Shown in pieces: positions 53,680 to 61,094 of a stretch of 64,000 nt of DNA. Within the stretch, counting starts at the first letter, position 1, and each line of letters begins with the position of its first letter. The notes beneath the pieces were generated by a model. It worked only from the letters and a program-made list of their open reading frames with translations. It made no database searches and was not told the origin of the DNA. Origin of the DNA: Oribacterium sp. WCC10 (GTDB lineage: Bacteria; Bacillota; Clostridia; Lachnospirales; Lachnospiraceae). Location of the stretch: NCBI RefSeq assembly GCF_900113415.1, contig NZ_FOPH01000005.1, forward strand, positions 1 through 64,000. Direction: 5' to 3'. A program made the translations under genes and the position numbers.

Positions 53680-53724
53680 AAATTTGACAATTTGCGGAAA
53701 ATATTAAGTTTTTTAGTCATTGGA

Positions 53725-53752
53725 TTGATTTTAAGAATCGAGATGCTATACT
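53725..53752 (+). promoter_or_regulatory. Candidate promoter of the wall-binding protein gene
   Basis: TTGATT (53725-53730), a 16-nt spacer and TATACT (53747-53752). The transcript would start near 53759 and have a leader of about 105 nt. Confidence 0.55.
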
Positions 53753-53771
53753 CTTATTAATTCATAGATTG

Positions 53772-53850
53772 TGCCGGTTTTTATATATTTTACCGGCATG
53801 TAGCATTGGCCCTTCGCAAAGCGAAAAACTCAATGGGCTGATGTTCCCAA
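53772..53850 (+). ncRNA. Structured 5' leader, type unknown
   Basis: TGCCGGT/ACCGGCA (53772-53798) forms one hairpin and TTCGC/GCGAA (53813-53825) another. CATTG (53804-53808) can pair with CAATG (53831-53835), and GCC right after it with GGC right after CAATG, which would make a pseudoknot. I recognise no riboswitch class. It could also be a stabilising leader. Confidence 0.45.
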
Positions 53851-53866
53851 GTGAGGAGGGTAAGAT

Positions 53867-54427
53867 ATGAAGTTAAGAAAAGTTTTAGTTTCCGGAATTG
53901 CTGCGCTTATGATCGCAGGTTCATCATTCTCAGCTATGGCTGGTCAGTGGATGTCTTACGGTTCAGCATGGTACTATATTCAGGACAACGGACAGTTTGC
54001 TACTAACAAGTGGGTTGGCAACTACTACCTTGGTTCAAACGGTGTTATGCTTACAAACACATGGACACCTGACGGCTACTTCGTAGGCGCTGACGGAAAG
54101 TGGATTCCAAACGCAGCATCAGCTGACGTAAACAACAGCCTTTCACTTATCGGTGTTTACCAGTGGACATACACAAAGTCAGCAGGTGGCGCAGTTTCTT
54201 ACGCAACATACACTGATACACGTTCCGTATCTGTAAACAATGATAAGTCTCTTACTGTTATCCAGCAGACAAACGGACAGGGCAACGCTGTATCACAGGT
54301 TTCATTCCGTGGAACAAACCAGTACGTAAGTGTTATCAACAATCTTGAGTACACATTCCCGGGAAACGGCGAGCTCATCATCAGATCTACTGACGGAACA
54401 GAGATGCACTACGCAAAGATCGCTTAA
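53867..54427 (+). CDS. Secreted protein with wall-binding-type repeats
   Basis: A 186-residue protein with a signal peptide cut after AMA (residue 25). Residues 26-85 carry short aromatic/Gly repeats of the choline-binding or cell-wall-binding type (GQWMSYGSAWYYIQDNG, NYYLGSNGVML, GYFVGADGKWI). A beta-rich domain of about 95 residues with no family I know follows. Codons are strongly biased to C-ending forms (AAC, GAC, TAC), as in very highly expressed genes. GAGGAGGG precedes the ATG. It is the only plus-strand gene in the pilus region and diverges from pilD. Confidence 0.85.
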   Translation: MKLRKVLVSGIAALMIAGSSFSAMAGQWMSYGSAWYYIQDNGQFATNKWVGNYYLGSNGVMLTNTWTPDGYFVGADGKWIPNAASADVNNSLSLIGVYQWTYTKSAGGAVSYATYTDTRSVSVNNDKSLTVIQQTNGQGNAVSQVSFRGTNQYVSVINNLEYTFPGNGELIIRSTDGTEMHYAKIA

Positions 54428-54492
54428 GAGTATAGGCATTAAGATATAATCACATTTGGTTTCCTTTATCGGGAACTGTTTCATAAAAGAAA

Positions 54493-54533
54493 GAGGTTCT
54501 GAGATATCAACTATCTCAGAACCTCATTTTTTT
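54493..54533. terminator. Bidirectional terminator
   Basis: GAGGTTCTGAGATA and TATCTCAGAACCTC form a perfect 14-bp stem with TTTTTTT on the plus side and TTTCTTTT on the minus side. It sits between converging genes. Confidence 0.9.
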
Positions 54534-54545
54534 GCATCTACTGCC

Positions 54546-55061
54546 TCAGACCACCCTATCATATGTAGACTTTTCCTCATCCAATAAGAAATCTTCATCC
54601 AATGAAACCGTACTCTCCGCATAAAGCGTACCTGCACGATGGGCTACCGAAGAGTGATTGATCTTTGCATTACGTAACTCTTCGTTTGTCTTTGCCTGTT
54701 TCAAAAGACGTTTATATTCTTTTAATTCACGATCTCTGTTTTCTACTTTACGATATGTCTGCGGATCATACTGCTGAAGATAAGTCTTCTCACTGGCGGT
54801 AAGTATATCTCCGTTCGCCACTTTACGCTTCAATGCTTCCAAGCTCTGCTGGTTCGGACGTTCAAACAGGACTTTACTGCTTTCTTTAGTCTCTTCTGAT
54901 GAACCGTCTTTGAAATCCTTTCGCTCGGACGACTTGTGCGACTCATCAAGCTTATTGTTATTCCTGCTTCTCATCTCTAAATACTGTTGCCATCGACTTT
55001 CCGTACTGATTCGTTCAAGGTTATCGTATCTGGCAACACCTTCAACTGCCTGATAACTCAT
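54546..55061 (-). CDS. Charged helical protein, function unknown
   Basis: A 171-residue soluble protein, rich in Lys, Glu, Arg and Asn, with no signal peptide or membrane helix. The middle has a polar, probably disordered segment (LDESHKSSERKDFKDGSSEE). The later part looks like coiled helices (YLQQYDPQTYRKVENRDREL, KEYKRLLKQAKTNEELRNAK). I do not recognise a family. CAAGGAGGT eight nt before ATG 55061 is a very strong start signal. It lies between the wall-binding protein and the CheC-like gene on the opposite side of the terminator. Confidence 0.8.
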   Translation of the reverse strand: MSYQAVEGVARYDNLERISTESRWQQYLEMRSRNNNKLDESHKSSERKDFKDGSSEETKESSKVLFERPNQQSLEALKRKVANGDILTASEKTYLQQYDPQTYRKVENRDRELKEYKRLLKQAKTNEELRNAKINHSSVAHRAGTLYAESTVSLDEDFLLDEEKSTYDRVV

Positions 55062-55229
55062 AGGGGTACCTCCTTGTAATAAGCGTGCCGCTCTCCTTCG
55101 CAGCTTCAGCTATGATTTTACATAGGTGTGCTAATATTTATTTAAAGTATAATATAAATATTTTAAATAGAAAACCCCTTATATATAAATTTATCGTGTC
55201 GACGGTATTTAAATTTTTTAGACAAAATG

Positions 55230-55841
55230 CTATATTTGTCCATTTTTCTTCTTTAAAGTAAATTTCTCTACCATTTCAACGGCAAATGAAATCGGATAAA
55301 GCTGCACCATGGTGGAATGGATCAGATCTCCAATGTCCATCTTAAAAGCAACCTTTACGAACTTGTCCTGTGACGATGAGAAAATCTTCTCAAAAGTTTT
55401 AACACTGTCTACATCGATCTTGCATACCTCAGGCGGACTGATGTCAACCATACGATCAAGCAATGCAGCCAGAGACGTTGCCGACGCACCCATCATCTGG
55501 TTCATGGACTCTGAAATGGCACTGAGATGAAGATCATTAACCTCCCCCTGATTGTTGGTGCCGTCTCCACCCATCATGAGATCAGTAATAGAGATAACAT
55601 CCGGCTGCTGGAGTATGAAAACATTGTTTCCGTCAAGTCCCTTTACATAATGAATCTGAACAAAAATACAAGTCTTCTCGTAATCATCCAATGCTTCACT
55701 TCTGTTGATGATGCTGACTCCCGGTGTTGTGATATTAACAGGCTGATTTACCATCATACTTAAGTTAGTAGCTGCATTACCCATACTGATATTGGCGATT
55801 TCTCCCAAAATATCTTTTTGCTCGTTTGTTAATTCACTCAT
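55230..55841 (-). CDS. CheC/FliY-type phosphatase domain protein
   Basis: A 203-residue protein with two CheC-type active-site helices: DILGEIANISMG with Pro about 22 residues on (ITTPG), and SAISESMNQMMG likewise followed by ISPPE. Both keep the Glu and Asn needed for CheY-P hydrolysis. It resembles the N-terminal part of FliY without the FliN domain. No flagellar or che genes are near; it lies in the pilus region. It might dephosphorylate a response regulator that controls pili, which is inference. ATG 55841 follows GAGGG; the ORF extends to 55895 without family sequence. Confidence 0.87.
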   Translation of the reverse strand: MSELTNEQKDILGEIANISMGNAATNLSMMVNQPVNITTPGVSIINRSEALDDYEKTCIFVQIHYVKGLDGNNVFILQQPDVISITDLMMGGDGTNNQGEVNDLHLSAISESMNQMMGASATSLAALLDRMVDISPPEVCKIDVDSVKTFEKIFSSSQDKFVKVAFKMDIGDLIHSTMVQLYPISFAVEMVEKFTLKKKNGQI

Positions 55842-56022
55842 TAGCGTTCCCTCGATAAATTTATACATGATATATCCGTAGCTATGCACAGACACAGCCG
55901 TAGTCTTATATTTATTTATCGGTTAAAGATATATATTCATAAGGTTATTTATGAGAAATTCGAATTCAAAAAGTTCTTCAATGGAGTAGGGAAAACACGC
56001 CCACGAGTGACAGCCTTATCAC

Positions 56023-56057
56023 AAAAAAATAAACGCCGATCATTTCCAGACCGGCGC
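56023..56057 (-). terminator. Terminator of the second wall-binding protein gene
   Basis: On the minus strand CGCCGGTC and GATCGGCG form a stem followed by TTTATTTTTTT. Confidence 0.8.
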
Positions 56058-56069
56058 TTCTGTTCATAT

Positions 56070-56813
56070 CTATTTACTTGTAACAGGCCAACTTCTTGAC
56101 ATATGGCCGTCACTGTCAAAAACGTAATTGTAATTGTCTATGACTCTTTGTTCTGATTTCACCTTTTTACCGTTCGGTTCGAAATAGAACCAGTAGTCTA
56201 TGTACTTACCCTCGGAGTCAACATATACATGAAGCTGCTCCCATCCTGTTATCATGGAACCGTCCTTCCATGTTCCGAAATAGTAATCTGCTTTTGTCCA
56301 TGCTCCGCTATCCTTATCCTGAAGCTTCACATCACTGCTGTTGACCCATCCATAAAGCATATGTCCATACCGGTCAAATGCATATTTCTTGCCTTCTATA
56401 GTGAACAGCTTGTCACTTGTCAGCTTGCCGGTTGTTTTGTATGCCTTACCATCTTTCCCAAAGTAATACCACCAGTACTCAGAATCATGATTCTTTCTTT
56501 CACCGGATTCCATGGCCACAGCCTTCCAGCTGTCTGTCATCAGCTTTCCGTTGTAATCCACATAATAGTAGTTTGTTTCCTTGTTAGTCTGCTCCACTAT
56601 CATCTGGTTTTTGGCAATCACGCCTGTAGAATCCAGATAGAACCAGTATCCGTTGGCCGATTTCCATGTCTCTGTAGCGATACTTCCGTCATCATTTATC
56701 CACCGCCAGCTACCGTTTGAATCATCCCAACCGGCAGAAAATGCTGTGAAAGCCATAAGCAGTACCATAGTCCCCATTATCGCACAAGTTCTGACTATAC
56801 CTTTTAATGTCAT
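56070..56813 (-). CDS. Secreted wall-binding-repeat protein
   Basis: A 247-residue protein with a signal peptide cut near AFSA (residue 27). The whole mature part is aromatic/Gly repeats of the choline-binding or glucan-binding type: GSWRWINDDGSIATETW, GYWFYLDSTGVI, NYYYVDYNGKLMTDSW, KYAFDRYGHMLYGW, YWFYFEPNGKKV. No catalytic domain is fused, so it is probably a wall-attached or scaffold protein. GGGGTGAG precedes ATG 56813. It lies between the CheC-like and major pilin genes. Confidence 0.87.
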   Translation of the reverse strand: MTLKGIVRTCAIMGTMVLLMAFTAFSAGWDDSNGSWRWINDDGSIATETWKSANGYWFYLDSTGVIAKNQMIVEQTNKETNYYYVDYNGKLMTDSWKAVAMESGERKNHDSEYWWYYFGKDGKAYKTTGKLTSDKLFTIEGKKYAFDRYGHMLYGWVNSSDVKLQDKDSGAWTKADYYFGTWKDGSMITGWEQLHVYVDSEGKYIDYWFYFEPNGKKVKSEQRVIDNYNYVFDSDGHMSRSWPVTSK

Positions 56814-56987
56814 ATCTACTCACCCCTGTTTGAGTCAAAAAATTGCCCAATATTATTATAACAGTTCAGGCTACAATAATATCGAACAATTTTATTTAAG
56901 ATAATTTTTTGTCCATGTAGAAAAAGACATATCCTTCTGTTTTATCAAATAGTATTTGGAATAGATTTATCTTGACGAATATAAATG

Positions 56988-57563
56988 TCAATTCAAATAA
57001 TAAGTAAGTTTAGGTGGATTATTTCCGCCAATAAAAGGACGCGTGTTACCCGTTTGGAGTACCTTCCAGGCAACTTCAACACGCTTTTGAGGGCCATTCG
57101 GAAAAATTGAAACCTGACATACGGCCTTTCTGTAATCAAGTTTTGGATTATAAGCCAATTCACCATTTATTCCGTACAAGACTACACCGCCGTCAAGACT
57201 GGCACCTTTTCCATAAGGTTTCAAACCATCATCAATAGACCCATCATAGTTATATTTAGAGAAAACTCCTTTATCAGCTATGTAAATTGCAAAAGCATTG
57301 CTTCCGTCAGCACCATCCCCACCGCTGGCCGTATACCACTGCATACCTGCCTTTAATGCAGATTGTTTTCCTGTGACACCCTCATAGTAAAACTGCTGTC
57401 CTAAAGATGCTGCTGCTCTCATCGTATGGATATCCACAGTTTCCCTTGATTTTTCAAGATTTTTTTGAAAAATAGGTATGGAAATAGCCACAAGCACACC
57501 GATGATTGCAACTATTATCAATAACTCAGCAAGAGTGAATCCTTTTTTATGTCTGCCTTTCAA
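56988..57563 (-). CDS. Major type IV pilin-like protein
   Basis: A 191-residue prepilin. The leader is short and basic (KGRHKKG), cut before FTLAE with Glu13 at +5, followed by a classic pilin helix (LLIIVAIIGVLVAISIPIF). The globular part has helix alpha1-C (KNLEKSRETVDIHTMRAAASL) and a beta-sheet domain; Gly and Asn are abundant. I favour a TTG start at 57563, five nt after GGGGGG; the ATG at 57593 lacks a site. It stands alone, with long gaps on both sides, as is usual for strongly expressed major pilins. No motor gene lies next to it. Confidence 0.88.
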   Translation of the reverse strand: MKGRHKKGFTLAELLIIVAIIGVLVAISIPIFQKNLEKSRETVDIHTMRAAASLGQQFYYEGVTGKQSALKAGMQWYTASGGDGADGSNAFAIYIADKGVFSKYNYDGSIDDGLKPYGKGASLDGGVVLYGINGELAYNPKLDYRKAVCQVSIFPNGPQKRVEVAWKVLQTGNTRPFIGGNNPPKLTYYLN

Positions 57564-58126
57564 TCTTCTTCCCCCCTCGTGATTAATAAACATACACGAA
57601 CACGATCATACTCATCTTCAATAAAACACGTAGTTATTCACTTATATTTTAATGTAAATTTGATTTATAATCTATATCCAAAATGTTAAAAAAGTAGAAT
57701 ATTTCTTCCTGTATCAACATATAAAATTATTGTCCATATAAACCTTCACTTTTACTGCATTAATAACAGTTAAGCCGCAGCAGGATTATCAGAAGAGCCT
57801 GAGGGAATCTATATAAAACCGTAAAGCAGAGGCGAAAAAAATCAGAATAGGATTCCTTAGTGGTTCATGGTTTCTTTTCCCTTAGCGCCCTCTCCAAGTC
57901 AGAGTTTTCATAAAAAAACTGCACCCGGAACACAATCCGGCTGCAGTTTTTGATAATTTGGATTTTGAACAGAAAGATAGTCATGAAGCTCCAGGGTCTA
58001 TGTAGCACGAACTACTATCACGCAGCGATTATCTCAAGCTGTAGACACCCTCCCCATCCTACACAAGAGAATCCTTATCATACTATCCGCCATAACTTAA
58101 TCTTTTCATACTCTATATACTCAGGA
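57564..58126. other. Intergenic region between pilin and 136-residue protein
   Basis: Holds the pilin promoter region (AT-rich, 57600-57760), a stretch at 57780-57900 with some pairing potential, and a bidirectional terminator at 57911-57950. No gene seen. Confidence 0.6.
57911..57950. terminator. Bidirectional terminator
   Basis: AACTGCACCCGG (57917-57928) and CCGGCTGCAGTT (57937-57948) form a stem with one mismatch, flanked by TTTTTTT on the minus side and TTTTT on the plus side. It would end the minus-strand gene at 58127. Confidence 0.85.
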
Positions 58127-58537
58127 CTACATACCCATCTCGATCGTAGCAGTTGACTTCTCTACCTTTGCAACTTCCTTTATATACTCCTCAGCACCAT
58201 TGGTGAGGATCCTTCGTAAATCATAGTCGCAAGGCCGGATATAACTCTCATATAGTTCATCTGCGCTTGCATCGTGGTTAAGCTGGATAAATGTCTCCAG
58301 CCCGACATCACCATTTTTCACCCTCATAATATGAAAATATCTGGCACTTCCTTCACCCGCTTCAAGCAATGCCTTATTGGTTGTCCTGAGTTCATAATCA
58401 TAGGACTTTCTTTTGGCAATCCTGTCGAGGTATTTGGAAAACTCCGCAAGAGTATTAACATTAACGAAAGGTGATCTGTGTTCGTTATTCATTTGCCACA
58501 AAAAAGCTGCAATGATGTTTTGTTCAGCTATCTTCAT
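58127..58537 (-). CDS. Protein of unknown function
   Basis: A 136-residue soluble protein without signal or membrane segment. It reads as mixed helix and strand (FVNVNTLAEFSKYLDRIAKR, ARYFHIMRVKNGDVGLETFI, YESYIRPCDYDLRRILTNG). I do not recognise it. I chose ATG 58537, seven nt after CGGAGGG; ATG 58543 and GTG 58540 are too close to that site. It is a single-gene unit between the major pilin and mgtE. Confidence 0.8.
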   Translation of the reverse strand: MKIAEQNIIAAFLWQMNNEHRSPFVNVNTLAEFSKYLDRIAKRKSYDYELRTTNKALLEAGEGSARYFHIMRVKNGDVGLETFIQLNHDASADELYESYIRPCDYDLRRILTNGAEEYIKEVAKVEKSTATIEMGM

Positions 58538-59018
58538 CACCATGCCCTCCGAGCATGCAAAAACTCATCCCTGTTCAAATCCAAATCCACTTAGTTGACC
58601 AGCCGGTGTATCCTTGAAATACTCCGCTCATCATCTTTTCTATAGTAAATGATACTCAGATACACATCACAGAACTGTCACACAGAAGTATTTTTTTTAT
58701 TACATTTTTTGACAAAAATCGTACATCCATATCTCACAACATACCCTTCCTTTAATATGTTTTTCAGGTCATGAATCCGATATGGGATTCACCGATAAAC
58801 CGGTTTTTTCATATATAGTTCCCGTTCCACGTCTATTCTCCTCTATAAACGCATGTTTTTTGTTGTTTATTTCTGACATGCATATGCAGATTTGATTGGT
58901 TCCATTGATACATCTCTACACATTTTTCCCGAGTTCAAAACTTTAGTGCACGAAAATACCCTCCTTTCCGGATGTCCGGTAAAGAGGGTACATATCAAAC
59001 TCAGCGCTTCCTGCATTC
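58538..59018. other. Intergenic region between mgtE and 136-residue protein
   Basis: About 480 nt with no gene I can support. The part next to mgtE is its terminator at 58953-58989. The rest is AT-rich and should hold the promoter of the 136-residue protein gene. Confidence 0.6.
58953..58989 (-). terminator. Terminator of mgtE
   Basis: ACCCTC..CCGG pairs with CCGG..GAGGGT (58958-58971 with 58976-58989), followed on the minus strand by ATTTTCG. Confidence 0.7.
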
Positions 59019-60359
59019 TTATCCTATATGAAGTATATGCGTCGCCAGCATGAAATAGATAACCAGCGCCAGTGTATCGATAATAGTAGTAAGCATAGGT
59101 GATGCCATAACCGCAGGGTCAAAATTGAACTTCTTTGCAGTCATAGGCAGAACAGCACCTACGATATTGGCAGCGATAACAACCGCTATCATGGTAAGGC
59201 ATATCACAGATGCAACCAAAGGATCGATCTTGTCCACTACAAGAAGCTTCACAAAATTGGCTGCAGCAAGGGTAACTCCACATACCATAGCCGCTCCGAA
59301 CTCCTTTCGAAGCACCTTAAATATATCCTTAAACTCGATATCCTTTAGTGAAAGTGCACGGATGATCATGGTAGATGACTGGGATCCTGTATTTCCGCCT
59401 GTATCCATGAGCTGCGGGATATATGCGGCAAGAACTATATAAGCCCCCAAAGCATCCTGATAGCTGTTAATGATTCTTCCTGTAAATGTGGCTGAAACCA
59501 TGAGGAGAAGCAGCCATCCAACTCTCTTTTTCCAGAGATCCATAATGGACATCTTCATGTACGGCACATCTGACGGCACGATAGCTGCCATCTTCTGGAT
59601 ATCCTCAGTTGCCTCTTCCTGAATGATGTCCACGATATCATCCACTGTTATGATACCGACCAGAAGATTCTCCGAGTCAACTACCGGAATCGAGTTGAAA
59701 TCGTACTTGGATATCACTCTCGCAACATCCTCCTGGTCCATCATTGTATCCACGGAGATAACATTATCCTCCATGATATCTTCGATGAGTTTGTCTTTGG
59801 ATGAGAGAATAAGTGCTCTCAGTGTCACGATACCTATGAGTCGGCGGCCGTTATCCAGAACATAGCAGGTGTTGATGGTCTCCTTGTCGATACCGGTGCT
59901 TCTGATCCTGTCTATAGCTTCCTGCACCGTGAGATTCTTCTTGAGATCAACAAACTCCACGGTCATGATGGATCCTGCAGAATCCTCCGGAAACTTGAGA
60001 AGCAGGTTAATGTCTCTTCGTGCATCAGCGCTGACATTGGACAAAAGCTTCTTGACAACCGATGCCGGCATCTCTTCCATCAGATCTGCTGCATCATCGG
60101 ACATCATGTTGTTGATAATGTTTGTGGCCTCAATGTCAGTCAGCGCGGTAATAATCTCCTGCTCCACATCTCTCGGCAGATATGCAAATACATCCGCCGC
60201 CATATCCTTTGGTAAAATCCTGAACACTCTGATACGTGTCTCAGAATCAATCTCTTCAAGAATCGAAGCGATATCAGCCTCATTGAGCTCAGAAAGTCTG
60301 TCCCGAAGCTCAAGATACTTCTTCTCCTCGATCAACTCCTTTATATCCATAAGGTTCAT
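59019..60359 (-). CDS. mgtE: Magnesium transporter MgtE
   Basis: Membrane Mg2+ channel with a cytoplasmic sensor. The 446-residue protein has an acidic N domain (residues ~10-130, superhelix), two CBS domains (~135-255, with TCYVLDNGRRLIGIV and SIPVVDSENLLVGIIT), then five membrane helices. The pore-helix motif MDTGGNTGSQSSTMIIRAL is intact. AAGGAGG precedes ATG 60359. I found no M-box leader upstream, so Mg2+ gating may be mainly at protein level through the CBS/N domains. Confidence 0.96.
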   Translation of the reverse strand: MNLMDIKELIEEKKYLELRDRLSELNEADIASILEEIDSETRIRVFRILPKDMAADVFAYLPRDVEQEIITALTDIEATNIINNMMSDDAADLMEEMPASVVKKLLSNVSADARRDINLLLKFPEDSAGSIMTVEFVDLKKNLTVQEAIDRIRSTGIDKETINTCYVLDNGRRLIGIVTLRALILSSKDKLIEDIMEDNVISVDTMMDQEDVARVISKYDFNSIPVVDSENLLVGIITVDDIVDIIQEEATEDIQKMAAIVPSDVPYMKMSIMDLWKKRVGWLLLLMVSATFTGRIINSYQDALGAYIVLAAYIPQLMDTGGNTGSQSSTMIIRALSLKDIEFKDIFKVLRKEFGAAMVCGVTLAAANFVKLLVVDKIDPLVASVICLTMIAVVIAANIVGAVLPMTAKKFNFDPAVMASPMLTTIIDTLALVIYFMLATHILHIG

Positions 60360-60580
60360 AATCAGTCCTCCTTAAGAAATATGCTGTGGTTTTCGAGTTA
60401 CAATATAAAATTTGATCAATACTTATATCACACCTTTGTCCCGGTATGTCAGACACAAAAACCACCACCTTTCTTAAAAATCATTCAACATATGAACCAT
60501 CTGCAACTCACGTATGTTAACAGAAAACAAAACATCTTTCAAGTAAGTGCCTACCAAAAAGGCAGAAACCCGTTTTTATA

Positions 60581-60618
60581 AAAAAATGAGTTAGACCCCA
60601 TAAAAGAATCTAACTCAT
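60581..60618 (-). terminator. Second terminator downstream of tRNA-Leu
   Basis: ATGAGTTAGA (60586-60595) and TCTAACTCAT (60609-60618) form a perfect stem with TTTTTTTAT on the minus strand. Confidence 0.75.
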
Positions 60619-60640
60619 GATGTTAACTATAATAGGCAAA

Positions 60641-60692
60641 ATAAAACGGCTAAATACCTAGTGTTTTCTAAGGAACTAAGGTATTTAGCCGT
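60641..60692 (-). terminator. Terminator of tRNA-Leu
   Basis: CGGCTAAATACCT (from 60647) pairs with AGGTATTTAGCCG (to 60692). The minus-strand tail is TTTTATTTTG. Confidence 0.8.
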
Positions 60693-60704
60693 TTCTTTTA
60701 TTTA

Positions 60705-60785
60705 TGGGGTCGAAGGGACTTGAACCCTCACGTCATGGACACAGGAACCTAAATCCTGCGCGTCTGCCAATTCCGCCACAACCCC
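60705..60785 (-). tRNA. tRNA-Leu (anticodon UAG)
   Basis: The minus strand folds with acceptor GGGGTTG/CGACCCC, a D-arm, anticodon stem CAGGA/TCCTG around loop TTTAGGT, a short variable arm typical of tRNA-Leu, and T-loop GTTCAAGTC. No CCA is encoded. It serves CUA and related Leu codons. Confidence 0.93.
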
Positions 60786-61094
60786 TTATGTGGAAAATCC
60801 GACACCACTATATGATAGCAAATGCCGGTACAATAATCCACTCAAAATTTCACAATATAAGAAGCAAATACTTTTGATACTTACATTGTCGTATAAGAAA
60901 ACACTGATTAAAGCATTTCCCTGGCCTGATTTCCAAGGAGAAACACCTATTTTCTTTGATACTCCGTACACCGGCTCCAAGACTAATGAACCTCTGATTT
61001 AATCGGTGTTTCACTATAATCCATTATGTACTTCTAAGGATAAAACAGTTCCTTCAATGAATAACCTTTACATTCAATGAAGGAACTGTCTTTT
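60786..61094. other. Intergenic region between tRNA-Leu and the EAL gene
   Basis: No gene supported. It holds the tRNA-Leu promoter region and the terminator of the EAL gene at 61040-61089. Confidence 0.6.
61040..61089 (-). terminator. Terminator of the GGDEF-EAL gene
   Basis: ACAGTTCCTTCA (61045-61056) pairs with TGAAGGAACTGT (61078-61089), extended with one mismatch. TTTTATCC follows on the minus strand. Confidence 0.8.

Larger units (their letters stand above)
53505..53866. other. Divergent control region pilD / wall-binding protein
   Basis: Contains a repeat copy near pilD, facing promoters for both directions, and a structured 5' leader for the plus-strand gene; see the separate entries. 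Confidence 0.7.
60360..60704. other. Intergenic region between mgtE and tRNA-Leu
   Basis: No gene. It holds the mgtE promoter region and two minus-strand terminators (60581-60618 and 60641-60692). Confidence 0.65.

Noticed and set aside
53759-53866. Bona fide c-di-GMP-I riboswitch
   Set aside because: Only a GCAAAGC-like fragment is present; the paired GNRA/receptor and flanking consensus are not seen, so I list it as an unknown structured leader.
60360-60640. M-box magnesium riboswitch upstream of mgtE
   Set aside because: None of the conserved M-box segments could be found; only terminators and AT-rich sequence are present.
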